From CAZWMK01 sp964635065 (GTDB taxonomy: Bacteria > Pseudomonadota > Alphaproteobacteria > Sphingomonadales > Sphingomonadaceae), in assembly GCA_964635065.1 (NCBI GenBank), contig CAZWMK010000021.1:1-24022 (forward strand): a stretch of 24,022 nt of DNA. The letters are read 5' to 3'. A program made the position numbers and the translations under genes. Positions 1 to 7,783 of the stretch are shown here, piece after piece (the first letter of the stretch is position 1; the number at the start of each line of letters is the position of its first letter). The notes beneath the pieces were generated by a model. The model was not told where the DNA came from. It made no database searches and saw only the letters and a program-made list of their open reading frames with translations.

Positions 1-2066
1 TCGGGATAGGTGACGCCAAGACGGCAGCCGCGATGGCCAAGCATCGGGTTGAATTCCTGAAGCTCGGTCACGCGCCGTTTCAGCAGATCGACGCCGACCC
101 CTGTCGCGGCGGCGACGTCGCTGAACTCTTCCTCGCGGTGCGGCAGGAATTCGTGCAGCGGCGGGTCGAGCAGGCGGATGGTGACGGGCAGGCCCGCCAT
201 GATCTCGAAGATCGCGATGAAATCGGCGCGCTGTTCCGGCAGCAGTTTTGCGAGTGCCGCACGGCGGCCCTTTTCAGTGTCGGCGAGAATCATTTCGCGG
301 ACAGCGGCGATGCGGCGGGCATCGAAGAACATGTGTTCTGTGCGGCACAGACCTATGCCTTCCGCCCCGAACAGGCGGGCCGTGCGACAATCAGCCGGGG
401 TTTCGGCGTTGGTGCGGATGGTCAGGCGGCGATAGGCGTCGGCCCATTCCATGAGCGTGCCGAAATCGCCCGCCAGTTCCGGCTCGATGGTCGGCACGGC
501 ACCCATCATCACTTCGCCGCTCGATCCGTCGATGGTGATGATGTCGCCCTCGCGCACGATGCGGTCCATGATCCGCATGCTGCGCACGCGCATGTCGATC
601 GAGAGCGTGCCTGCGCCAGAAACGCAGGGCCGGCCCATGCCGCGCGCGACAACAGCGGCGTGGCTGGTCATGCCGCCGCGTGCGGTCAGGATTCCGCGCG
701 CCGCGTGCATGCCGTGAATGTCTTCCGGGCTGGTTTCGGTGCGGACGAGAATCACGTCCTCGCCCAGGGCCGCGCGGCGTTCGGCGGTGTCGGCATCGAA
801 CATTACCGCACCTGATGCGGCGCCCGGCGAGGCGGGCAGGCCGCGCGTCAGCACATCGCGTTTCGCATGCGGGTCGAGTGTCGGGTGCAGCAACTGGTCG
901 AGCGCCGACGGATCGACGCGCAGCACGGCTTCCTCGCGGGTGATCAGGCCTTCGTCGGCCATGTCGACCGCGATTTTCAGCGCGGCCTTTGCCGTGCGCT
1001 TGCCGCTGCGGGTTTGCAGCATCCACAACTTGCCGCGTTCGATGGTGAACTCGATGTCCTGCATGTCGCGATAGTGGCGTTCCAGCTTCGCAAAGACATC
1101 GGCGAGTTCGGCGAAGCTCTCCGGCATCGATTCTTCGAGCGACAATGCCTCGGCGCCGGCGGCTTCGCGGGCGGCGCGGGTCAGATATTGTGGCGTGCGA
1201 ATGCCCGCGACGACATCTTCGCCCTGCGCATTGATGAGATATTCGCCATAATAAAGATTGGCGCCTGTCGCCGGATCGCGGGTGAATGCAACGCCGGTGG
1301 CCGACGTCTCGCCCATGTTGCCGAACACCATTGCCTGCACGTTGACAGCGGTGCCCCAGCTGTCGGGAATGTCGTTGATCCGTCGATAGACCTTGGCGCG
1401 TTCCGACTTCCATGATCCAAACACCGCGCTGATCGCGCCCCACAACTGGTCATGGACCGATTGCGGAAATGCCTGTTCCAGCTCGCGTGTCACGATGTCC
1501 TTGTAGGTTGCCACAAGCGCCCGGAGATCATCGGCACTGAGCTGCGTGTCGAGCGTGACGCCGCGATCTTCCTTGGCGATTTCGAGCGCGTCCTCGAACA
1601 GATAATGGTCGAGGCCCAGCACCACGTCCGAATACATCTGGATGAAACGGCGATAGCTGTCCCAGGCAAAGCGGTCGTCGCCCGACGCCTTTGCCAGCCC
1701 TTCGACCGTGCGGTCGTTCAGGCCAAGGTTGAGGACCGTATCCATCATGCCGGGCATCGACACGCGCGCCCCCGAACGCACCGACAGCAACAGCGGATTG
1801 GCGGCATCGCCAAAGCGTTTTCCGGTGATCGCCTCGATATGGCCGATGCCAGAGGCAACCTGCTCGGCCAGCCCTTCGGGATAGGTTTCGCGGGCGGCGT
1901 AATAGGCGGTGCAGACCTCGGTGGTGATCGTCATGCCCGGTGGCACGGGCAGGCCGATGCTAGCCATTTCTGCCAGGTTCGCGCCCTTGCCGCCCAGAAG
2001 TTCCTTCAGGCCGCGATGGCCATCCGTATCCTCGTTGCCGCCGAAACGATACACCCACCGGGTCAT
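1..2066 (-). CDS. ppdK: Pyruvate, phosphate dikinase (3' end cut by window edge)
   Basis: Interconverts pyruvate, ATP and phosphate with PEP, AMP and pyrophosphate in the cytoplasm, feeding gluconeogenesis or pyrophosphate-linked glycolysis. The frame starts at the ATG at 2066 (protein begins MTRWVYRFGG) and is open to the window edge, about 688 of the usual 880-900 residues. The N-terminal ATP-grasp half is complete. The phosphohistidine domain shows GGMTSHAAVVARG with the catalytic His at about residue 469 (bases 660-662). The PEP/pyruvate barrel begins after it and reaches the motif NPMLGHRGCRLG near base 40. The C-terminal ~200 residues, including the family's catalytic cysteine, lie outside the window. 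The start is only 3 bases past the glyS stop, so it is probably cotranscribed with glyQS, and no separate promoter is visible. The identification is secure; the direction of flux in the cell cannot be told from sequence. Confidence 0.97.
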   Translation of the reverse strand, partial: MTRWVYRFGGNEDTDGHRGLKELLGGKGANLAEMASIGLPVPPGMTITTEVCTAYYAARETYPEGLAEQVASGIGHIEAITGKRFGDAANPLLLSVRSGARVSMPGMMDTVLNLGLNDRTVEGLAKASGDDRFAWDSYRRFIQMYSDVVLGLDHYLFEDALEIAKEDRGVTLDTQLSADDLRALVATYKDIVTRELEQAFPQSVHDQLWGAISAVFGSWKSERAKVYRRINDIPDSWGTAVNVQAMVFGNMGETSATGVAFTRDPATGANLYYGEYLINAQGEDVVAGIRTPQYLTRAAREAAGAEALSLEESMPESFAELADVFAKLERHYRDMQDIEFTIERGKLWMLQTRSGKRTAKAALKIAVDMADEGLITREEAVLRVDPSALDQLLHPTLDPHAKRDVLTRGLPASPGAASGAVMFDADTAERRAALGEDVILVRTETSPEDIHGMHAARGILTARGGMTSHAAVVARGMGRPCVSGAGTLSIDMRVRSMRIMDRIVREGDIITIDGSSGEVMMGAVPTIEPELAGDFGTLMEWADAYRRLTIRTNAETPADCRTARLFGAEGIGLCRTEHMFFDARRIAAVREMILADTEKGRRAALAKLLPEQRADFIAIFEIMAGLPVTIRLLDPPLHEFLPHREEEFSDVAAATGVGVDLLKRRVTELQEFNPMLGHRGCRLGVTYP

Positions 2067-2069
2067 GGT

Positions 2070-4112
2070 CTAGCCCTCGATCTTCGAGAAATCCGCCACC
2101 GTGTGCACGGCCTGCCGGATGCGGTTCAGCAGGTTGAGGCGGTTCTCGCGGACATCCTTGTCACTGTCGTTGACCGTGACATGATTGAAAAAGGCGTCGA
2201 TGCGGGCGCGAAGCTGCGCCAGCACGCGCATGGCACCTGCGAAATCCTCGGCGCCGACGGCGGCCTCGGCCTGCGGCGTCAATTCTTCGAGCGCCAGACG
2301 CAGCGCGGATTCCTCGGGATGCTCGACATTGAGGGCGACGACATCGCCGTCATAGGCGCGCCCGTCCTTCTTTTCCTCGATTCTGAGGATGTTGGCGGCG
2401 CGCTTGTAACCGGCCAGGAGATTCGCACCGTCGTCGGTGGCGATGAAATCCTGCAACGCCTTCACGCGGGCAAGCAGGCGGACAAGGTCATCCTCGCCGC
2501 CGAGCGCGAACACCGCATCGATGAGATCGTGACGGATGCCCGCCTCGCGCTGCTGCACCTTCAGGCGATCGGCGAAGAAGTCGAGGAGACTCTTCTGCCA
2601 GTCGCCCGAGCTACTTCCGATGCGGTCGTCCACCGCGGCACGCCATGCGTCGAACATGGTGAGGAGGCGGATGCGCAGGCCATTGCCATTCAGGAGCGCC
2701 AGCGCGCCCAGCGCCGCGCGACGCAGGGCAAACGGGTCTTTCGATCCGGTCGGCTTTTCATCGATGGCAAAGAAGCAGGCGAGCGTGTCGAGCTTTTCCG
2801 CCAGCGCGACCGCGACCGCGACGGGGTCGGTCGGAACGGCATCGCCGGGACCCTGCGGCTTGTAATGTTCCTCGATCGCACGGGCGACGGCGGCATCTTC
2901 GCCCTGTGCGGTCGCGTAATAGCGGCCCATCACGCCTTGCAGTTCGGGGAACTCGCCAACCATGCCGGTCGTGAGATCGGCCTTGGCGAGGCGGGCGGCG
3001 CGTTCCGCCAGATCCTGATCGGCCCCTACCTGGGGCGCAAGCCACCGGGCGAGTTCAGCCAGGCGCTCGACACGTTCGGCCATGGTGCCGAGCTTTTCAT
3101 GGAACACGATCTCGGACAGCTTCGGCAGGTAGCTTTCCAGCCGGTGCTTCTTGTCCTGCTCCCAGAAGAATTTGGCGTCCGACAGGCGGGCGGCCAGCAC
3201 CTTCTGGTTGCCCGCGACAATCGATGCGCCGCCGTCATTCGCCTCGATATTGGCGGTACAGAGGAAGGCAGGCGCGAGTTTGCCGGTTTTCGGGTCGGTG
3301 AGCGCGAAATATTTCTGGTTCTTGGCGGCCGTCAGCTGAATGACCTCGGCCGGCACATCAAGGAACGCCGGGTCGAAATGGCCCAGGAGCGGCACCGGCC
3401 ATTCGGTCAGCCCCGCGTTTTCCGCGAGCAGCGCCGCATCGGGGATGAGGTCGAGGCCGGCGGCCTTCGCGGCCTTGTCGGCGGCGTCAGAAATCATCGC
3501 CGCGCGTTTGTCGGCGCGCAGCACGACGTAATTGGCGTGCAGCTTGTTTTCATAATCATCGACGCCATGCACGTCGAACGCGCCTGCCGACAGGAAGCGG
3601 TGACCGCGCGTGCTGCGGCCGACCGGCACGCCTTCGACGGCAACTGGCACGATCGCGCCATCCAACAGCGCGATGATCGATTGCAGCGGGCGCACCCAGC
3701 GCAAAGTCCCCGCACCCCAGCGCTGCGACTTCGGCCAGGGGAAGTCGCGCACGATGTTCGCCACGATCTCGGCCAGAACATCGGCGGTCGGGCGGCCTTT
3801 CCTGGCGATGACGGCATAGAGGAAGCGCCCCTTGGGGTCGTCGCGTTCTTCCAGCTGATCACGGCCAAGGCCGGTCGATTTCAGAAAACCCTCGATCGCT
3901 TGCGGCGGGGCATCGACGCGGGGGCCGCGCCGCTCTTCGGACACGTCGGGCTGGGCTGCTGGCAGGCCGCGCGCGATGAGCGCGAGGCGACGCGGGGTCA
4001 CGAAGCTTTCGACCGATGCAGCGTTGAGGCTGGCGGTTGCGAGCGCATCCGCAAACAGGCGCTTCAGATCATCGGCGGCGCGCGCCTGCATGCGGGCGGG
4101 GATTTCCTCGCT
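2070..4112 (-). CDS. glyS: Glycine--tRNA ligase beta subunit (first codons hidden in an assembly gap)
   Basis: Beta subunit of the bacterial heterotetrameric glycyl-tRNA synthetase, which binds tRNA-Gly and is needed together with GlyQ for charging. The visible protein starts at SEEIPARMQARAADDL, next to a 10-N gap, and runs 680 residues to a TAG at 2070. Family proteins begin with roughly 8-9 more residues (a M-x-x-F-L-L-E-L type start) directly before this motif, so the true start lies in the gap. Family landmarks are present: a TRGHRFL segment, LTEWPVPLLGHFD, the AKNQKYFAL strand, LSDAKFFWEQDKKH, an HEKLG motif and the C-terminal helical anticodon-binding region. Total length would be about 690, as in other bacteria. 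The gene sits between glyQ (upstream) and ppdK (3-base spacing downstream). The apparent in-frame fusion with glyQ through the Ns is an artefact. Confidence 0.96.
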   Translation of the reverse strand, partial: SEEIPARMQARAADDLKRLFADALATASLNAASVESFVTPRRLALIARGLPAAQPDVSEERRGPRVDAPPQAIEGFLKSTGLGRDQLEERDDPKGRFLYAVIARKGRPTADVLAEIVANIVRDFPWPKSQRWGAGTLRWVRPLQSIIALLDGAIVPVAVEGVPVGRSTRGHRFLSAGAFDVHGVDDYENKLHANYVVLRADKRAAMISDAADKAAKAAGLDLIPDAALLAENAGLTEWPVPLLGHFDPAFLDVPAEVIQLTAAKNQKYFALTDPKTGKLAPAFLCTANIEANDGGASIVAGNQKVLAARLSDAKFFWEQDKKHRLESYLPKLSEIVFHEKLGTMAERVERLAELARWLAPQVGADQDLAERAARLAKADLTTGMVGEFPELQGVMGRYYATAQGEDAAVARAIEEHYKPQGPGDAVPTDPVAVAVALAEKLDTLACFFAIDEKPTGSKDPFALRRAALGALALLNGNGLRIRLLTMFDAWRAAVDDRIGSSSGDWQKSLLDFFADRLKVQQREAGIRHDLIDAVFALGGEDDLVRLLARVKALQDFIATDDGANLLAGYKRAANILRIEEKKDGRAYDGDVVALNVEHPEESALRLALEELTPQAEAAVGAEDFAGAMRVLAQLRARIDAFFNHVTVNDSDKDVRENRLNLLNRIRQAVHTVADFSKIEG

Positions 4113-4122
4113 NNNNNNNNNN
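4113..4122. other. Assembly gap (10 N) at the glyQ/glyS junction
   Basis: Ten N bases fall exactly where the glyQ stop codon and the glyS start codon should be. The missing N-terminal residues of GlyS alone need more than 20 bases, plus the stop and last codons of glyQ, so 10 N is probably a placeholder and not a measured length. Confidence 0.95.
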
Positions 4123-4982
4123 CAGCCGTTCGATTTCATCCAGCCTTCGCAGCAGCCCTTCGCCAGTTCGCGGACGCGGCCGATATAGGCCTGCCGTTCG
4201 GCAACCGAGATGACACCGCGCGCATTCAGGAGGTTGAATACATGGCTTGCCTTGATCGCCTGGTCATAGGCGGGCAGCGGAAGGTTCGCGTCCAGAAGCG
4301 CGCGGCATTCAGCCTGGGCATCACGGAACTGCTGGAACAGCATATCGGTATTGGCGTGTTCGAAATTATATGCCGAGAATTGCTGCTCGTTTTTCAGGAA
4401 GACATCGCCATAGGTGATGCCGTGTCCGTTGAAGTCGAGGTCGTACACATTGTCGACGCCCTGAATATACATCGCCAGACGCTCGAGACCGTAGGTGATT
4501 TCACCGGCGACCGGGGTGCAGTCGAAGCCGCCGACCTGCTGGAAATAGGTGAACTGCGTCACTTCCATGCCGTCGCACCAGACTTCCCAACCCAGACCCC
4601 ATGCGCCGAGTGTCGGGCTTTCCCAGTCATCCTCGACGAAGCGGATGTCGTGCTTTGCCGTGTCGATGCCGATTTCGCGAAGCGATCCAAGATAAAGATC
4701 CTGAATGTCCGCCGGGCTGGGCTTCAGGATCACCTGGAACTGGTAATAATGCTGCAAGCGATTGGGGTTTTCACCATAGCGGCCATCCGACGGGCGGCGC
4801 GACGGCTGGACATAGGCGGCACGCCAGTGATCGGGGCCGAGCGCGCGCAACGTGGTGGCGGGGTGGAATGTGCCCGCACCCATTTCGACATCATAGGGCT
4901 GCAAGATCGCGCACCCCTGATCCGCCCAGTAACGCTGAAGGCGGAGAATCAATTCCTGGAATGGCAGTTTTTTGCTCGACAC
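4123..4982 (-). CDS. glyQ: Glycine--tRNA ligase alpha subunit (last codons hidden in an assembly gap)
   Basis: Catalytic alpha subunit of the alpha2beta2 glycyl-tRNA synthetase; it forms glycyl-adenylate. The start is a GTG at 4982 (protein MSSKKLPFQELILRLQRYW), preferred because the family's conserved N-terminus follows directly and no better in-frame start precedes it; the upstream ribosome site is weak (GAAAGA). Signature blocks are AYVQPSRRPSDGRYGENPNR, HYYQFQVILKPSP, FVEDDWESPTLGAWGLGWEV, the MEVTQFTYFQQVGG strand and ITYGLERLAMYIQG. About 286 residues are visible and the family is 285-320 long, so only the last few residues and the stop are in the gap. First gene of a probable glyQ-glyS-ppdK operon. 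I see no T-box or glycine riboswitch in the leader. Confidence 0.96.
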
Positions 4983-5097
4983 GCGTATGTCTTTCGCAGC
5001 TGCAACAGGGTTCAGGCTGTAGCGCCCGCAAGGGCGGCGGGCAAGTGCGCGGCTTGGCGCGTTCGGCGCCGCTGCGGCTTAATCGCCTGAAAAGACA

Positions 5098-5130
5098 GAT
5101 GGCGGCACATCGATCCGACGCGCCGCCATC
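5098..5130 (-). terminator. Probable rho-independent terminator of the PRC-like gene
   Basis: The arms GATGGCGGC (5098-5106) and GCCGCCATC (5122-5130) form a perfect 9-bp stem with a 15-base loop. Read on the minus strand, the stem is followed by TGTCTTTTC, a modest U-rich run. It lies about 45 bases after the stop of the small exported-protein gene and about 115 bases before the glyQ start, so it would separate the two units. The long loop and imperfect T run keep confidence moderate. Confidence 0.55.
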
Positions 5131-5175
5131 ATGTTTACGCAATACGCAACTTACGGAATTATTCCGTCCGGAAGC

Positions 5176-5499
5176 TTACTTCTGCTTGCGGACTTCCGAC
5201 TTGGTCAGCGACGTCTTCAGCGCCTTGCCGTCAGCCGACAGCGTGTCAGCAGCGACGCGGACAAAGCGACCGTCGATGATCAGCGAAACCGATTCAACGG
5301 CGCCATTGTCGGCCTTGTTGACGCGGTTGACGCGGCCAAGCGACTTGCCGTTGGCGTCGCGGACGACCAGACCGCTGCGGATTTCCAGTGCGGCGGCCGG
5401 TGCGGCGGCGGCGGTTTCGGCTGCCGGTGCGGCGTCCTGAGCGGTGGCGGCAACGCCCGAAAGCAGCAGGGCGGCGGCGCTGATCAGTGCAATACGCAT
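5176..5499 (-). CDS. Small exported protein with a PRC-barrel-like domain
   Basis: A 107-residue protein starting at the ATG at 5499, preceded by AGAGGA at a good distance; a longer frame from 5586 lacks a ribosome site and would bury the signal peptide. Residues 1-20 (MRIALISAAALLLSGVAATA) are a clear Sec signal peptide. Residues 21-38 are an Ala/Pro linker, and residues 39-90 contain the pattern SGLVVRDANGKSLGRVNRV followed by SVSLIIDGRFVRVAADTL, which resembles a single PRC-barrel-type beta domain. The tail is Lys/Arg rich. The mature protein should be periplasmic. Small proteins of this kind are common in sphingomonads, but I know of no defined function. It is probably transcribed alone: a likely terminator follows, and the neighbour upstream (TerC) is divergent. 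Assignment to the PRC fold is an inference from pattern only. Confidence 0.85.
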   Translation of the reverse strand: MRIALISAAALLLSGVAATAQDAAPAAETAAAAPAAALEIRSGLVVRDANGKSLGRVNRVNKADNGAVESVSLIIDGRFVRVAADTLSADGKALKTSLTKSEVRKQK

Positions 5500-5673
5500 G
5501 TTTCTATCCTCTAACCGGAAAAGCAATCCGGTGCACCAGAACCATGTCCAGCCATGCCGAGCAAGCATGCGCGCTGCATTGCACATAGATCAATTTTGCA
5601 TGGAACCATTTCGATTTTCTGCGACGAAGTGATTCCATCTTGTGCGCATACAAAGGCTTTGCCACAGGGGCGC
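5500..5673. promoter_or_regulatory. Divergent control region between the PRC-like gene and the TerC-family gene
   Basis: This 174-bp stretch must carry the promoters of two divergent genes. It is visibly more AT-rich than its flanks (for example around 5586-5640). I cannot place a convincing -35/-10 pair for either direction. It also holds inverted arms ATGGAA (5600-5605) and TTCCAT (5633-5638) with inner arms TTCG/CGAA, a possible leader hairpin for the TerC gene. Confidence 0.45.
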
Positions 5674-6420
5674 ATGGACGCACTGATCGAACTTTTCTCG
5701 CAACCGGCTGTCTGGGCCGCCCTTCTCACGCTGATTGCGATGGAGGTGGTGCTTGGTATCGACAACCTGATCTTCATCTCAATCCTGACCAACAAGCTGC
5801 CGGAGGAAATGCGGCCCAAGGCACGACGCGTCGGCATCGGCATGGCCTTGCTGTTGCGTCTTGGCCTCCTGGGTACGGTCGCCTTCATCGTGCAACTGAC
5901 GACGCCCCTGTTCACGGCATTCGGCCGTGGCTTTTCATGGCGCGATCTCATCTTGATCGCGGGCGGTCTCTTCCTGGTGTGGAAGGCGACGAAAGAGATC
6001 CATCACAATGTCGATCCTGCGCCGAACGAGGATGTGTTCGACATATCGAAAGCCAGCCTGGGCTTCACGGCTGCCATCGGCCAGATCATCATGCTCGATC
6101 TTGTCTTTTCGATCGACAGCATCATCACGGCCGTCGGCATGACCGAACATGTGCCAGTCATGGTCGTCGCCGTGCTTGTGGCAGTTGCTGTCATGCTTCT
6201 GGCCGCTACGCCCTTGTCCAACTTCATCGCCAGAAATCCTACCGTCGTGATGCTCGCGCTCGGATTTCTGCTCATGATCGGTACGACCCTGATCGCCGAA
6301 GGCTTTGGCGCCCATCTGCCCAAGGGTTATATCTATTCGGCGATGATCTTCTCGACGCTGGTCGAGGCGCTCAACATATTCGCCCGCCGCGCCCGCGAAC
6401 GACAGCAGGGCAAAAGATAG
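5674..6420 (+). CDS. TerC/Alx-family integral membrane protein (probable metal ion transporter)
   Basis: A 248-residue inner-membrane protein. The start is the ATG at 5674, preceded by AGGGG; the upstream in-frame ATG at 5554 would add 40 non-hydrophobic residues without a ribosome site. Several hydrophobic segments are visible (about residues 12-38, 53-77, 88-104, 130-156, 160-182, 190-210 and 218-236). The family's two charged transmembrane motifs are present: MEVVLGIDNLIF (residues 23-34, Glu24, Asp30, Asn31) and LDLVFSIDSIITAVGM (residues 141-156, Asp142, Asp148). Known members such as Alx export manganese, and others are linked to tellurite resistance or metal loading of secreted proteins; the substrate here is inferred. 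It is monocistronic, followed by a good terminator. No yybP-ykoY manganese riboswitch motif is recognisable upstream. Confidence 0.93.
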   Translation: MDALIELFSQPAVWAALLTLIAMEVVLGIDNLIFISILTNKLPEEMRPKARRVGIGMALLLRLGLLGTVAFIVQLTTPLFTAFGRGFSWRDLILIAGGLFLVWKATKEIHHNVDPAPNEDVFDISKASLGFTAAIGQIIMLDLVFSIDSIITAVGMTEHVPVMVVAVLVAVAVMLLAATPLSNFIARNPTVVMLALGFLLMIGTTLIAEGFGAHLPKGYIYSAMIFSTLVEALNIFARRARERQQGKR

Positions 6421-6449
6421 GCGATTTTGCATCTCTTCATGCGACATTC

Positions 6450-6485
6450 AGCGGCAGCGGTTCACAAGTGTCCGCTGCCGCTTTT
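6450..6485 (+). terminator. Rho-independent terminator after the TerC-family gene
   Basis: Perfect 11-bp inverted repeat: AGCGGCAGCGG at 6450-6460 and CCGCTGCCGCT at 6472-6482, loop of 11 bases, running directly into TTTT on the plus strand. It lies 30 bases after the TerC stop and ends 39 bases before the RNase D-like start, so it isolates the TerC gene from the next operon. Confidence 0.85.
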
Positions 6486-6523
6486 GATTTGCGCGGCGGC
6501 GCGTGCGGGATTAAGCGGCAGTC

Positions 6524-7138
6524 ATGACAGTCTATCTTCACGAAAATGATCTGCCCGAGGGTGTGCTTGCGCCCGGTCCGGTGGCCGTTGACACTGAAAC
6601 CATGGGGCTGAACCCCCACCGCGATCGCCTGTGCGTCGTGCAGATTGCCGATGGTCGTGGCGACGAGCATCTCGTCCGCTTTGCGCCCGGATGCTATGAT
6701 GCGCCGGTGCTGAAGGGGGTTCTGGCCGATCCGGCCCGGCTCAAGATTTATCATTTCGGCCGCTTCGATCTGGCCGTCATCAAGCATTATCTCGGTGTCG
6801 TGGCCGGGCCGGTCTATTGCACCAAGATCGCTTCGCGCCTCATCCGCACTTACACGGACCGCCACGGCCTGAAGGATGTGGTGCGCGAGACGACGGGCGC
6901 GGAAATCTCGAAGCAGCAACAGTCGTCTGACTGGGGCGCGGCCGATCTCTCGGAAGCGCAGAAGGATTATGCCGCCTCGGATGTGCGCTATCTTCATCGC
7001 GTCCGCGAGGTGCTTGACGAGCGTCTGGCCCGCGAAGGCCGGACGGCGCTGGCGCAGGCCATGTTCGATTTCCTGCCCTGGCGGGCCGAACTGGATTTGC
7101 AGGGCTGGCCGGAAATCGATCTGTTTTCGCATGTCTGA
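6524..7138 (+). CDS. RNase D-type 3'-5' exonuclease, single-domain form
   Basis: A 204-residue DEDDy exonuclease predicted to trim 3' ends of structured RNAs such as tRNA precursors. The metal-binding residues are visible: Asp23 and Glu25 in AVDTETMGL, Asp82 in HFGRFDLAVI, and Tyr149/Asp153 in YAASDVRYL. The protein ends soon after the catalytic domain and lacks the HRDC domains of the E. coli RNase D (about 375 residues); this short form is common in alphaproteobacteria, so it is not a truncation. The start is the ATG at 6524 with a weak AAGCGG ribosome site. The stop is 6 bases before the lptC start, so it is probably cotranscribed with lptC and lptA. That link to lipopolysaccharide export genes recurs in related bacteria; whether it is functional is unknown. 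I leave the symbol empty because the classical rnd protein has a different architecture. Confidence 0.93.
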   Translation: MTVYLHENDLPEGVLAPGPVAVDTETMGLNPHRDRLCVVQIADGRGDEHLVRFAPGCYDAPVLKGVLADPARLKIYHFGRFDLAVIKHYLGVVAGPVYCTKIASRLIRTYTDRHGLKDVVRETTGAEISKQQQSSDWGAADLSEAQKDYAASDVRYLHRVREVLDERLAREGRTALAQAMFDFLPWRAELDLQGWPEIDLFSHV

Positions 7139-7144
7139 GGCCCG

Positions 7145-7783
7145 GTGAGCGTCTCTGCCGACATATTGGCGTCCGAGCGGCGCCGTTCGGCCATGCCGGG
7201 CAGCCGCTATGACCGTTTCGTGCGGACGGCCAAGATCGTGCTGCCGCTTGCCGCACTGGCCGTCATGCTGGTGACGCTGATCTGGCCGCTGTCGGCCACT
7301 CAGGAATTTTCCTTCATCCTTGACAAGAAGCAGGTCGAGACGAGCAAGGAGCGGCTGCGCATGGAGCGCCCCGTCTATCGGGGAGAAGACCGGCGCGGCC
7401 AGGCATTCGAGATTACGGCCCGACAGGCGGTGCAGCGCACGTCAAGCACGCCGATCGTCGAGTTGGCGGGCATTGATGCCGTGCTGGCGATGAAGGCGGG
7501 AGACGCCCGCGTTTCGGCGGCATCGGGACGTTATGACCTGGAAACCGAAAAGCTGCGGGTCAGCGGTCCGGTCAAGTTGCGCCGCAGCGACGGCTATAGC
7601 CTCGACACGCAGGATGTGACGATCGATCTGCCCACCCGCACGGTCAGATCCGATGGCGCGGTTGCCGGCAAGATGCCGCTTGGCCAATTCACGGCCAGCC
7701 AGTTCAGTGCCGATGTCGCGGGGCGGGTTGTGGTGCTGGATGGCGGCGCCCACTTGCGTATCGAACAACGGCGGGGCAGATGA
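7145..7783 (+). CDS. lptC: LPS export ABC transporter periplasmic protein LptC
   Basis: LptC is a single-span inner-membrane protein that receives lipopolysaccharide from LptB2FG and passes it to LptA. The start is a GTG at 7145, six bases after the exonuclease stop, and the product has 212 residues. A basic N-terminus (RRRSAMPGSRYDRFVRTAK) precedes one transmembrane segment at about residues 30-48 (KIVLPLAALAVMLVTLIWPL). The remainder is a beta-rich periplasmic domain of the LptC/OstA jellyroll type with alternating hydrophobic strands. The sequence is poorly conserved, as usual for this family, so the call rests on topology, length and position immediately before lptA. The stop codon overlaps the lptA start by four bases (ATGA), which suggests translational coupling. 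Confidence 0.92.
   Translation: MSVSADILASERRRSAMPGSRYDRFVRTAKIVLPLAALAVMLVTLIWPLSATQEFSFILDKKQVETSKERLRMERPVYRGEDRRGQAFEITARQAVQRTSSTPIVELAGIDAVLAMKAGDARVSAASGRYDLETEKLRVSGPVKLRRSDGYSLDTQDVTIDLPTRTVRSDGAVAGKMPLGQFTASQFSADVAGRVVVLDGGAHLRIEQRRGR

Noticed and set aside
2070..4982. Natural fused GlyQ-GlyS protein
   Set aside because: The continuity depends on ten unknown bases; the beta subunit's own N-terminal residues are missing, so a stop and start are expected in the gap.
1452..5090. Very long (1212-codon) open frame on the plus strand opposite ppdK, glyS and glyQ
   Set aside because: It mirrors three firmly identified minus-strand genes and runs through the N gap. Stop-free antisense frames are expected with strong GC bias at third positions, and its residues show no recognisable domain.
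4983..5097. T-box or glycine riboswitch in the glyQ leader
   Set aside because: Only small GC-rich hairpins are seen (CGCCC-GCAA-GGGCG at 5023-5036, GGCGC-GTTCG-GCGCC nearby); none of the conserved T-box or glycine aptamer blocks is recognisable.
5554..5673. Longer TerC-family protein starting at 5554
   Set aside because: The extra 40 residues are not conserved-looking, overlap the divergent promoter region, and the ATG at 5674 has a good AGGGG ribosome site.
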